From the NCBI GenBank assembly GCA_020073375.1, contig JAIQFG010000009.1:23811-87810 (forward strand): a DNA stretch of 64,000 bases, read 5' to 3'. The translations under genes and the position numbers were made by a program. This DNA is from Terriglobia bacterium. Its GTDB lineage: Bacteria > Acidobacteriota > Terriglobia > Acidiferrales > UBA7541. The notes below the pieces were generated by a model. It ran no database searches. It was not told the DNA's origin and saw only the letters and a list, made by a program, of their open reading frames with translations. Positions 25,138-33,070 of the stretch are shown here, in pieces (within the stretch, counting starts at the first letter, position 1; each line of letters begins with the position of its first letter).

Positions 25138-25733
25138 TTGGAACCCACTGAATTCGCTGCCGCGGAAGCAATCGCGTGCTCGACCGCATCGCAGAGCGCG
25201 TGGCCGATCAGGATATGGCACTCCTGAATGCGCGGCGTGTCGTCGGACGGCACGGCGATGAGCGCATCGACCAAGCCGCTCAGGCGGCCGCCCGAGGAAC
25301 CGGTCAGCCCGATCGTGAACATTCCCAGCGCGCGCGCGCGTGTCACACCTTCAATAATATTTTGCGAATTTCCCGAAGTGCTGATAGCCACGGCCACGTC
25401 GCCCGGCGCGGCCAGCGCCTCGATTTGCCGCGAAAAAACGTGCGCGTAGCCGTAATCGTTGGCGATGGCCGTGACTCCCGCAGTGTTGTCGGCCAGCGCC
25501 ACCGCCGGCAGCGGCCGCCGCTCGCGCAGGTAGCGTCCCAGGAATTCTCCGGCCAGGTGCTGCGCGTCGGTGGCGCTGCCGCCGTTGCCGAAGAACAGAG
25601 CTTTGTGGCCAGAGCGGTAAGCCGATACCAGCGCGTTCGCCGCGGCCGTCATCGCCGGCAAGCAATGTTCCAGCAGCCTGGTGTGCACTTGCACGCTGCG
25701 CTCGATATTCGTGCGAAGAATGTCGCCGGTCAT
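25134..25733 (-). CDS. gmhA: Sedoheptulose-7-phosphate isomerase
   Basis: 199 residues, a SIS-domain protein of the usual GmhA length: LFFGNGGSATDAQHLAGEFLGRY, ADNTAGVTAIANDYGYAHVFSRQ, VAISTSGNSQNIIEGV and the C-terminal EHAIA helix. It converts sedoheptulose 7-phosphate to D-glycero-D-manno-heptose 7-phosphate, the first step towards ADP- or GDP-activated heptose for surface glycans. The later heptose genes (hldE, gmhB) are not in the window. It is transcribed against the surrounding plus-strand genes. The ATG at 25733 follows AAGGAGGC. Confidence 0.87.
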   Translation of the reverse strand: MTGDILRTNIERSVQVHTRLLEHCLPAMTAAANALVSAYRSGHKALFFGNGGSATDAQHLAGEFLGRYLRERRPLPAVALADNTAGVTAIANDYGYAHVFSRQIEALAAPGDVAVAISTSGNSQNIIEGVTRARALGMFTIGLTGSSGGRLSGLVDALIAVPSDDTPRIQECHILIGHALCDAVEHAIASAAANSVGSK

Positions 25734-25943
25734 GCGTGCCTCCTTGTTGCGGAAACCATCCTAATACTCCCATGGCCATCAATCTGGAATCATTCCCGCC
25801 CGCGCATTTGCCCGCCTATCATCGCTCAGGATTGCGCCGGGAACCAAGATTATATGGAAACACCCGGCCGCGTCCGCATTGAATCCGATTTCTCGTTCGG
25901 ATATTCTTTTTTCGCCCGATGAAAAATTGAGGAGGAAGATCCG

Positions 25944-26684
25944 ATGGAAACGGGAAAAATCAGCAAGCTGGCCGTGGTGGAAACCGACCGCATCGGATCT
26001 AATGTGACCATCGGCGAGTTCAGCGTGATCCGCAAGGGCGCCGTGCTCGGAGACGACGTCGTCATCCACCCTCACGTGGTCATCGAATCCGGCGTCACCA
26101 TCGGCAAGGGCACCGAAATATTCCCCAGCACCTATATCGGCAAGGAACCCAAGGGCGCCGGGGCCACGGCGCGCAATCTGGACTTCATCCGCGAGGTTAC
26201 CATCGGCGAGCATTGCTGCGTCGGCCCCAATGCCGTGATCTATTGCGACGTGCAGATCGGCGATTCCACGCTGATCGGCGACGCCGCCTCCATCCGCGAA
26301 AAAAGCCGCGTCGGATCGAAATCCATCATCGGCCGTCACGTCACGCTGAGCTACGTTTCCATCATCGGCTCCTATACCAAGATCCTCGACCACTGCACCA
26401 TGGGCGGAAACGTCACCGTGGGAGACCACGTCTTCATCGGCACCGATACGCACACCGCCAACGACAATTCGTTCGGCGCCGAGGGCTGGAGTGACGACAT
26501 GATCGGCCCGACCATTAAGGATGGCGCGAATATTGGCGTCGGGGCCCTCCTGCTCCCCGGCGTGGTCATCGAAAAGGGCGTGCTGATCGGCGCGGGTTCG
26601 GTTGTTTACCGCAGCGTAAAAGAGGGCTTCGTGACCATGGCCGCCGCCGCGCGCGAGATGCCGCGCCCTCCGAAGAAGGAGTAA
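25944..26684 (+). CDS. Left-handed beta-helix (hexapeptide) acyltransferase, LpxA/LpxD-like
   Basis: 246 residues, almost entirely hexapeptide repeats (IGSNVTIGEFSVI, LGDDVVIHPHVVI, TIGKGTEIF, IGEHCCVGPNAVI, GDHVFIGTDTHT, IGVGALLLPGVVI, IGAGSVV), including a His-rich segment (HPHVV) and a loop GYRGVD-like insertion around EPKGAGATARN. It is expected to transfer an acyl group from CoA or acyl carrier protein onto a sugar nucleotide, as trimers. It opens the run that continues with the ACP/FabG/ligase/LuxE/LuxC cassette and may use the acyl group it makes. ATG 25944 has GGAGGAAGATC upstream. Confidence 0.78.
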   Translation: METGKISKLAVVETDRIGSNVTIGEFSVIRKGAVLGDDVVIHPHVVIESGVTIGKGTEIFPSTYIGKEPKGAGATARNLDFIREVTIGEHCCVGPNAVIYCDVQIGDSTLIGDAASIREKSRVGSKSIIGRHVTLSYVSIIGSYTKILDHCTMGGNVTVGDHVFIGTDTHTANDNSFGAEGWSDDMIGPTIKDGANIGVGALLLPGVVIEKGVLIGAGSVVYRSVKEGFVTMAAAAREMPRPPKKE

Positions 26685-26932
26685 GGCCGGGGCATCGTAT
26701 TCCCGCTCAAAAATCGACCCGCAGAATCCTTCTAAGCGGTGTATTGTGTGGTAGTTACAAGCCCATACGGCCGGCACTCCGTCTTTTCCCGCAATGTCGG
26801 ACCGCCGGAATCCGCGGCTTGCGCGGTTTACTAATTCGAACCGGCAGATTCCTCCGACCGTTCGCCGATTCGCCCAGCGTGCTAGCATTCAAGATGTAGC
26901 TTCCGCGGAAATTTAACTCAGGAGAATTGTCC

Positions 26933-27193
26933 TTGCCGGCGAACACCATGAGTAATCTGGACACATTGAAAAGCACGTTTGTGGACGTCATCGGCGTCGA
27001 TCCGGCAATCGATTTCAACAGTCTGGTGTACGGCAGCACGCCGGGCTGGGACAGCGTTGCGCACATGGCGCTGGTGGCCGCGATCGAAGGCTCGTTTGAC
27101 ATCATGCTGCCCACCGATGACGTCATTGACATGAGCAGCTTTGCGAAGGCGAAGGAAATCGTCGCCAAGCACGGTGTCGCCCTTGATGCTTGA
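26933..27193 (+). CDS. Acyl carrier protein
   Basis: 86 residues, all-helical and acidic. Ser41 in GWDSVAHM is the 4'-phosphopantetheine attachment site. It presumably carries the acyl or aminoacyl chain handled by the following genes. The start is taken as TTG 26933 because GGAG ends 8 nt upstream; the ATG at 26948 would be 23 nt from that site. Its last 8 nt overlap the next reading frame (FabG-like), which indicates a translationally coupled operon. It is not the housekeeping fatty-acid ACP, which would carry the DSLD motif. Confidence 0.78.
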   Translation: MPANTMSNLDTLKSTFVDVIGVDPAIDFNSLVYGSTPGWDSVAHMALVAAIEGSFDIMLPTDDVIDMSSFAKAKEIVAKHGVALDA

Positions 27194-27929
27194 TGGCAGG
27201 GTGGCGTTTGTAACCGGATCGACCCGCGGAATCGGCTGGGCGACGGCGCGCACATTCGCTTCGCAGGGCGCGGCGGTGATCGTCAACGGTGTCACTTCCC
27301 AGGAGCGCGTGGACAAGCGAGTCGAGGAAATCTGCACGGAGTTCGGCGTGCCGTGCATCGGATTTCTTTGCGACGTTTCCAATCCCGCCTGCGTCCGTTC
27401 CTGCTACGCGGAAATTTTCAAGAAATTCAAGCGCCTCGACGTGCTGGTGAACAACGCCGGCATCGTGCAGGACGCGCTGCTGGGCATGATTTCCGAGGCG
27501 TCCATCCGCCGGCAGATCGAAGTCAACACCATGGGCGCGATCTTTCATTTGCAGGAGGCCGCGCGCTTGATGCTGCGTAACCGTTCCGGCTCGATCATCA
27601 ACGTCAGCTCGATCGTGGGGCGCAACGGGAACGCGGGAGAGATTGTGTACAGCGCCTCCAAGGCTGCCCTGATCGGATTGACGTATTCCGCGGCCAAGGA
27701 ACTGGCGCCGAAAAATATTCGCGTGAACGCCGTCGCTCCCGGATTCATTGACACTGATCTGACCAAGGTTTTGCCGAAGGATGCGCACGCCGAGTGGAGC
27801 AAGCGCGTCGGATTGGGACGCATGGGCACCGCGCAGGAAGTGGCCAACACGATTTTGTTTCTGGCCTCGGACCAATCCAGCCACATTTCCGGCCAAGTCG
27901 TGGGAGTAGATGGTTGCCTGGTAATCTGA
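27186..27929 (+). CDS. FabG-like 3-oxoacyl-ACP reductase (SDR)
   Basis: 247 residues, standard short-chain dehydrogenase length. TGSTRGIG (10-17) is the NADPH motif, VLVNNAGIVQD the structural NNAG, and NVSSIVG with YSASK the catalytic Ser, Tyr, Lys. NAVAPGFIDTDLT and GQVVGVDGCLVI follow as in FabG. It would reduce a beta-ketoacyl group on the adjacent ACP to the 3-hydroxy form. The ATG lies within the end of the ACP gene. A sugar-nucleotide reductase is a less likely reading. Confidence 0.8.
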   Translation: MLDGRVAFVTGSTRGIGWATARTFASQGAAVIVNGVTSQERVDKRVEEICTEFGVPCIGFLCDVSNPACVRSCYAEIFKKFKRLDVLVNNAGIVQDALLGMISEASIRRQIEVNTMGAIFHLQEAARLMLRNRSGSIINVSSIVGRNGNAGEIVYSASKAALIGLTYSAAKELAPKNIRVNAVAPGFIDTDLTKVLPKDAHAEWSKRVGLGRMGTAQEVANTILFLASDQSSHISGQVVGVDGCLVI

Positions 27930-27938
27930 GCCAATTCC

Positions 27939-29375
27939 ATGCTATTCGACACCGAACGCCAGCCCGCCCAGAGCCCTGCCATCCATGATGCCGCCCTGGG
28001 GAAGTGGTTCACCTACGGGGAACTTCGCGAACTTGTAGAGCGCCTTGCCCAGTCGCTGGCATATCCGCAAAAGGCGCTAGCTTTCTGCTTCACGCGGAAC
28101 GATCTTGCCTCGGTGGCCTGGTATCTGGCGGCTGTGCAGGCGGGCCACGCCGTCGCCCTGCTCGATGAAGGCCTTACCAGGGAATTCAAGGCTGCGCTGA
28201 TTTCGTCCTACGCTCCGGATTTTATTCTTGCTTCGGTCGATACCACCGACTACGCAACGATCAGCGAAGAGCGGCCCGGCTACGACTCCGCCTCCACTCC
28301 TGAACCTCGGAATTATTTCTGGCGCCGCAAGTCCGTCCCGGTGCAAACCGTTCATGCGGACTTGTCCGTGCTGCTTTCGACTTCCGGAAGCACTGGCAGC
28401 CCGAAATTCGTGCGCCTCTCCGGGAAAAATGTGTTGAGCAATGCGCTGTCCATCAGCCAGGTCCTGGAAATCGACGCGCCCGACCGCGCCATCAGCAGCC
28501 TTCCGTTTCATTACTCCTACGGCCTTTCGGTGCTGAACACGCACCTGCTGACGGGCGCAAGCGAAGTGATGACAAACGAAGGCCTCACATCGCCCGCATT
28601 CTGGAACGCGTTTCGCGAAACGGAGTGCACATCCTTCGCCGGCGTGCCGTATTCGTATCAGATTATGAAGCGGCTGGATGTGGATAAACTGAATCTTCCC
28701 AGCCTGCGCGTGATGACCCAGGCCGGAGGCCGTTTGCACAAGGACCTGGTCGCGCACTTTCACCAGGTGATGGCCGCGCGCAGCGGACGTTTCTACGTAA
28801 TGTACGGGCAGACCGAAGCCACCGCGCGCATCGCGATCTTGCCCTCGCAGTTTCTTCCCGAAAAACTCGGTTCGGCCGGGCTTGCGATTCCGGGCGGATC
28901 GCTTTCCGTGCGCGTCGAAGGCCGCTTGACGACAGAAGCCAATCAAGTCGGCGAGTTGGTGTACACCGGGCCAAACGTAATGATGGGATACGCGAATAGC
29001 CGCGAAGATCTGAGCCTGGGAGACGCCCTGGGCGGAACGCTCGAGACGGGCGACTCGGCGCACTTTGACGAGGAAGGGTTTATTTTCTTCGAGGGCCGCA
29101 TGAAGCGCGACGCCAAGGTGTTCGGCTTGCGCGTGAACCTGGACGAAGTCGAAAACCTGCTGCGCGTGCACGGGCCCACGGCCGTCGTCGCGGGCGGCGA
29201 AAATCTCCAGATCTATTGCGAGTACGGCGAGGCGGAGGATTTCGCGCGCTACCGCCAGGACCTGGCGGCAAAGCTGCGCGTGCACCACAGCGCGTTCAAA
29301 TTTCATCGCATCGAGCAGATACCGACCACGCCCAGCGGCAAAATCAACTATCCGGCGCTGACCGCCAAGACCTGA
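27939..29375 (+). CDS. AMP-forming acyl/aryl/aminoacyl ligase
   Basis: 478 residues of the ANL adenylating family. The P-loop is LLSTSGSTGSPK (ATP), the middle motif is YGQTEA, then GELVYTGPNVMMGY and a short C-terminal domain with ETGDSAHFDEEGFIFFEGRMKRDAKVFGLRV and PSGKINYPAL, whose Lys is the usual adenylation-step residue. It would adenylate a carboxylic acid and pass it to the ACP. Shorter than typical acyl-CoA synthetases. Starts 9 nt after the FabG-like gene and ends 7 nt before the LuxE-like gene. Substrate unknown. Confidence 0.8.
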   Translation: MLFDTERQPAQSPAIHDAALGKWFTYGELRELVERLAQSLAYPQKALAFCFTRNDLASVAWYLAAVQAGHAVALLDEGLTREFKAALISSYAPDFILASVDTTDYATISEERPGYDSASTPEPRNYFWRRKSVPVQTVHADLSVLLSTSGSTGSPKFVRLSGKNVLSNALSISQVLEIDAPDRAISSLPFHYSYGLSVLNTHLLTGASEVMTNEGLTSPAFWNAFRETECTSFAGVPYSYQIMKRLDVDKLNLPSLRVMTQAGGRLHKDLVAHFHQVMAARSGRFYVMYGQTEATARIAILPSQFLPEKLGSAGLAIPGGSLSVRVEGRLTTEANQVGELVYTGPNVMMGYANSREDLSLGDALGGTLETGDSAHFDEEGFIFFEGRMKRDAKVFGLRVNLDEVENLLRVHGPTAVVAGGENLQIYCEYGEAEDFARYRQDLAAKLRVHHSAFKFHRIEQIPTTPSGKINYPALTAKT

Positions 29376-29382
29376 AACCGCC

Positions 29383-30462
29383 ATGAAATTCGACGACCTG
29401 CTTAAACTGCCGCAATACTCTCTGCCCTACGCGGAGAAGGAACGGATTTTGCTCGATGGGCTCAACGAACTCGATGAGCACCATCGCCGCAATTGCCCGG
29501 AATACAATCGCCTGGTCTCTGTCCTCTGGCCGGACTACCGCAAGGCCGAAACGCTTGCCGATCTGCCGTATCTGGCCGTGGGATTGTTCAAGAGCCACCG
29601 CTTGTGCAGCATTCCCAAGGAGAACATTTTCAAGACGCTGACCTCCAGCGGCACCACCGGGCAAGCCGTCAGCCAGATTTTTCTGGACGTGGAAACCGCG
29701 CAGCGCCAGAGCGCCGCGCTCAGCCGCATCATGACGCATACCCTGGGGCCGAACCGCCTGCCGATGATCCTGGTGGAAAGCAGCGCGCTGCTGAAGGACC
29801 GCGCGCGATTCAGCGCGCGGGCCGCGGGCGTGCTTGGGATGATGACGTTCGGGCGCGACCATTTCTACGCGCTCGATGAAAAAATGGAACTCGACGAAAA
29901 GGGCCTGCAAGCGTTCCTCGAAAAAGTGAACGGCAAACCGTTTTTCATGTTCGGCTTCACCTTCATGATCTGGCAATACCTGTACCAGCGCATCGCCGAC
30001 CGCAGCGTGGACCTGTCGCAGGGAATCATGGTGCATGGCGGAGGCTGGAAAAAATTGCAGGAATTGGCCGTCAGCAACGACGAATTCAAACGCAAGCTGC
30101 GCGAAAAAACGGGGCTCTCGCGAATCTACAATTTTTACGGCCTGGTCGAGCAAGTGGGCAGCATCTACGTGGAGGGCGAAAACGGCTACCTGTTCGCGCC
30201 GAATTACGCGGACGTGATTGTGCGCGACCCCCTCACCTGGGAGCCCGCGCCGATGGGCACGCCCGGAGTCCTGCAGGTGCTCAGCCTGCTGCCGCTCAGC
30301 TATCCGGGACACTCCGTGCTGACCGAGGACCTGGGAATCATTCACGGCATCGACGATGCCGCCGGCGGGCGCTTCGGAAAATATTTCTCGGTGCTGGGAC
30401 GAATCCCGAAAGCAGAATTGCGCGGCTGCAGCGACGTTCATGCCAGCCAGGTGAGCGGATGA
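29383..30462 (+). CDS. LuxE-like acyl-protein synthetase
   Basis: 359 residues. TLTSSGTTGQAVSQIFLD is the ATP-binding SSGTTG motif of LuxE/PaaK-type acyl-protein synthetases. Further family features are RFSARAAGVLGMMTFGRDHFYALD, FGFTFMIWQY, HGGGWKKLQ, YGLVEQVGSI and the C-terminal TEDLG. In lux systems this protein activates a fatty acid, holds it as an acyl-enzyme and delivers it to LuxC. No luciferase (luxAB) gene is in this window, so a bioluminescence role is not indicated. It overlaps the next gene by ATGA. Confidence 0.82.
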   Translation: MKFDDLLKLPQYSLPYAEKERILLDGLNELDEHHRRNCPEYNRLVSVLWPDYRKAETLADLPYLAVGLFKSHRLCSIPKENIFKTLTSSGTTGQAVSQIFLDVETAQRQSAALSRIMTHTLGPNRLPMILVESSALLKDRARFSARAAGVLGMMTFGRDHFYALDEKMELDEKGLQAFLEKVNGKPFFMFGFTFMIWQYLYQRIADRSVDLSQGIMVHGGGWKKLQELAVSNDEFKRKLREKTGLSRIYNFYGLVEQVGSIYVEGENGYLFAPNYADVIVRDPLTWEPAPMGTPGVLQVLSLLPLSYPGHSVLTEDLGIIHGIDDAAGGRFGKYFSVLGRIPKAELRGCSDVHASQVSG

Positions 30463-31688
30463 AAGTCCAGCAACTGGTGCCGCGCGCCGAGGAAGTCGAA
30501 CTCGACGATATCCTCGCCGGGCTGCGCGATATTTCCGGGGGCACGCTTTCCCCCCTCGCCCCGGAAATTCTGGAATTCTGCGCGAATTTTTCGCGCGCCC
30601 TGTTCAAGGACGCCGAGGCAAAAAAGTTCCCCGAATTGCAGGCACTGGCGTTCTGGATGCGGAAATCGGAACTCGAGCGCCTGCGCCAGGAATTCGACCG
30701 CCTGAAAACCAAAAACACGCTTCCGGTGCCGCGCGGCCTGGTGTTTCACGTCCCTCCCGCAAACGTGGACACGATTTTCATGTATTCGTGGATCATGTCC
30801 GTGCTGGTGGGCAACCGCAACATCCTGCGTATTTCGCCGCGCGCCGCGCAGCAGACCACGATCATCTGCAAGGTATTCAACGAGTGCCTGGAGGCGGCCG
30901 GCGACGTCATGCGCCGCAACACGGTGATGATCCGCTACGGCCACGAGCAGGAAATCACGGCCGCGATTTCCGCCGTGGCCGATGTGCGCGTGATCTGGGG
31001 CGGGGACGCGTCGGTGAACAATATCCGCGCCGTGCGCATCCCGCCGCATTGCAAGGAACTTGCGTTTCCCGACCGCTACTCGCTGTCGGTGGCGCGCACC
31101 GCGCGGTATCTAGCGCTGGACGAAGCCAAACGCAAGGAAGTGGCCGCGCAATTTTATAACGATACCTACTGGTTTGACCAAATGGCGTGCTCTTCTCCCC
31201 GGCTGCTGATCTGGTGCGGGGAGCGGGAAGAAAGTTCCAAGGCGAGCGCAATGTTCCTGCAGGATTTGCACGAGGAAGTGCAGCGCCGGGGATACACGCT
31301 GGACGCTTCCGGCAGCATGAATAAGTTCACGTTCCTGTCGCGCGCGATCCTGGACCAGCCCGTGGCTTCGACCCGGCGGGTCGACAATCAGCTGACCGTC
31401 GCGCAGCTTGAAAACATTCGGCACCTGGACCGCGACCATTGCGGAGGAGGATTCCTATTCCAGTATTACGCCGAGGGGATCGATGTCCTCGGACAGGTCG
31501 TGGCGCGCAAGGACCAGACCCTCACCTATTTCGGTTTCGAGCCCGCGGAAATGGCCGCGCTCGCGAAACTGCTCAACGGCCGCGGAATCGACCGCATCGT
31601 GCCCATGGGCAAGGCGCTGACCTTCAATCGCTACTGGGACGGCTACGATCTGATGGCCGAGATGATCCGACACGTGTACGTGGAATAG
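30459..31688 (+). CDS. LuxC-like acyl reductase
   Basis: 409 residues of the LuxC acyl-CoA/acyl-protein reductase family (NAD(P)-dependent, aldehyde dehydrogenase-like). GLVFHVPPANVDT and GNRNILRISPRAA make the cofactor fold, and WGGDASVNNIRA the family stretch. Cys244 in DQMACSSPR is the expected nucleophile that forms the thioester. It would reduce the acyl group received from the LuxE-like protein to an aldehyde. Start ATG overlaps the LuxE-like stop, so the products are made together. Last gene of the plus-strand run; convergent with the BY-kinase gene. Confidence 0.82.
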   Translation: MKVQQLVPRAEEVELDDILAGLRDISGGTLSPLAPEILEFCANFSRALFKDAEAKKFPELQALAFWMRKSELERLRQEFDRLKTKNTLPVPRGLVFHVPPANVDTIFMYSWIMSVLVGNRNILRISPRAAQQTTIICKVFNECLEAAGDVMRRNTVMIRYGHEQEITAAISAVADVRVIWGGDASVNNIRAVRIPPHCKELAFPDRYSLSVARTARYLALDEAKRKEVAAQFYNDTYWFDQMACSSPRLLIWCGEREESSKASAMFLQDLHEEVQRRGYTLDASGSMNKFTFLSRAILDQPVASTRRVDNQLTVAQLENIRHLDRDHCGGGFLFQYYAEGIDVLGQVVARKDQTLTYFGFEPAEMAALAKLLNGRGIDRIVPMGKALTFNRYWDGYDLMAEMIRHVYVE

Positions 31689-31820
31689 AATCAGGCCGGC
31701 CGACGGAAAAATCCCGCCGCATTATCCGCGGTCCTTGCGATCAAATTCTTTCCGCGCTTTCTGGAATTTACTCGTCTTCGATTTTCGCTCCCATTTCAGA
31801 GCGGCTAGCGCCAGGGTTTT

Positions 31821-31896
31821 GTAGCGCCGCCGTTTCGCCGGCAACCTTGCGTATGGTCTGCCTAAACGCAAAATGCCGGCGAAACGCCGGCGCTAC
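31821..31896. repeat. REP/BIME-like element, family 1
   Basis: Starts GTAGCGCCGCCGTTTCGCCG and ends GGCGAAACGCCGGCGCTAC; the arms are inverted with a 30-nt spacer. Confidence 0.72.
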
Positions 31897-32046
31897 GAAG
31901 CCTTCTCATCTGGTCGTGAATTTAGGCGGAAACAAGCGGTGAGAAGATGAAACGCGGGGGGAACCGGGCAAAACAGAAATTCATTTGTTCGGGAGGACTG
32001 GCGCGGGGGCCCGGCGAGAAAATTCCAAATCGAAAAAACAAGCGAG

Positions 32047-32071
32047 GCAGGGCTCACCTGCGTGGCCCTGC
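32047..32071. terminator. Hairpin between convergent genes
   Basis: GCAGGGC and GCCCTGC pair around an 11-nt loop. It lies 15 nt beyond the stop of the minus-strand BY-kinase gene. There is no T-run on either side, so a Rho-independent terminator is only possible, not shown. Confidence 0.3.
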
Positions 32072-32085
32072 TAAGGATTATGCGG

Positions 32086-33024
32086 CTACTTCTTCGCCTT
32101 TTTCGCCGTCTTGGCGCCGTAGTGCCCGCTGGAATAGTAAGAGCCGTACTCCGAACTTTCGTCCGCCGTATTGAGGACCACGCCCAGGATTTGAGAATCC
32201 TTGAATTCCCTGCAGGCCTTGCGAGCCATATCCGACGGCGTGGAGCTTGCGCGAACCACCAGCAGAACTCCGTCGCACATTCCCCCGAGCACGGTCGCGT
32301 CGGCAACAGGAAGAACCGGCGAGGAGTCGATGACGATCCAGTCGAACTCCGGCTTCACGCGGTCGATGAATGCCTTCATGCGGGCGCTGGATATCAGTTC
32401 GGACGGGTGGGTAACGTGCGTTCCCGCCGGCGTGAAATAGAGGCCTTCCTCGTGGCCCTTTTGAATGACTTCAAACTCCGCGGCGCCGCCCTGCAGGTAA
32501 TCGGCAAGGCCCGGGTTGGAGGGAGCGCCCAGCAGCGTGTGCACGCGCGGGGCGCGCAAATCGGCGTCAATGAGCAGAACGCGGCAACCCTGCTGGCGAA
32601 CCAGCGCATGGGCCAGATTGGTGGCGACCATCGTTTTGCCTTCCGCGGGGACGGCGCTGGAAATCAGCACGGTCTGCAAGGGCTGGTTCTCGCGGATGCG
32701 CGCCAGCCGCGAACGCAACGTGCGGAATTGCTCGGTGCCGGGAAAGAAGGGATCCGAATTGGCGAACACCAGGAACGCAGGATCGGGCTTCCAATTGGGC
32801 TGGGCGCACCGGGCCAGAAAGCTTCCGGCAGGGGAAGGTTCAGGCATGGTTTCGACCGCGGCAACGGTGGAGGCGGCAGGCTGCATAAAATTCGGAACTG
32901 CCGGCTCCGGCTGCTTCTCCAGCTTGGGCGCGGCAACCTCGGCCAGGTCTTCCGGTTTCTGGCCGTTGTGGGCCGCCGATTTTTCCTGCTCCGCTCGTTT
33001 CAGTGCTTCGTGGATCCTGCTCAT
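32086..33024 (-). CDS. BY-kinase / polysaccharide export tyrosine autokinase (CpsD/Wzc C-domain type)
   Basis: 312 residues, no membrane segment. The start MSRIHEALKRAEQE is typical for EPS-associated kinases of this class. Walker A is SAVPAEGKTM (~123-132), Walker A' LLIDADLR (~150) and Walker B WIVIDSSP (~230). The tail has a tyrosine cluster YGSYYSSGHYG, then a Lys-rich end, the expected autophosphorylation region. It would regulate chain length and assembly by phosphorylation together with the Wzz/GumC-like membrane protein, which is a separate gene 46 nt upstream. Arrangement as split kinase plus chain-length protein. Confidence 0.85.
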   Translation of the reverse strand: MSRIHEALKRAEQEKSAAHNGQKPEDLAEVAAPKLEKQPEPAVPNFMQPAASTVAAVETMPEPSPAGSFLARCAQPNWKPDPAFLVFANSDPFFPGTEQFRTLRSRLARIRENQPLQTVLISSAVPAEGKTMVATNLAHALVRQQGCRVLLIDADLRAPRVHTLLGAPSNPGLADYLQGGAAEFEVIQKGHEEGLYFTPAGTHVTHPSELISSARMKAFIDRVKPEFDWIVIDSSPVLPVADATVLGGMCDGVLLVVRASSTPSDMARKACREFKDSQILGVVLNTADESSEYGSYYSSGHYGAKTAKKAKK

Positions 33025-33070
33025 GATTCCCTTTCCTTACAAGACAAAAGCTGCTGAATTTGGATTAGGT

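Larger units (their letters stand above)
31689..32085. other. Convergent intergenic region
   Basis: 397 nt between the LuxC-like and BY-kinase genes. It contains the family-1 REP at 31821-31896 and the hairpin at 32047-32071. A 75-codon frame starting at 31947 has no recognisable content and runs into the kinase gene antisense, so I do not call it. Confidence 0.5.

Noticed and set aside
29383..31688. Bioluminescence operon
   Set aside because: LuxC- and LuxE-like genes are present but luxA, luxB and luxD are not found on either strand.
31947..32174. 75-codon frame with GAGAAG upstream
   Set aside because: Basic, low-complexity product that runs into the kinase gene antisense; no family features.
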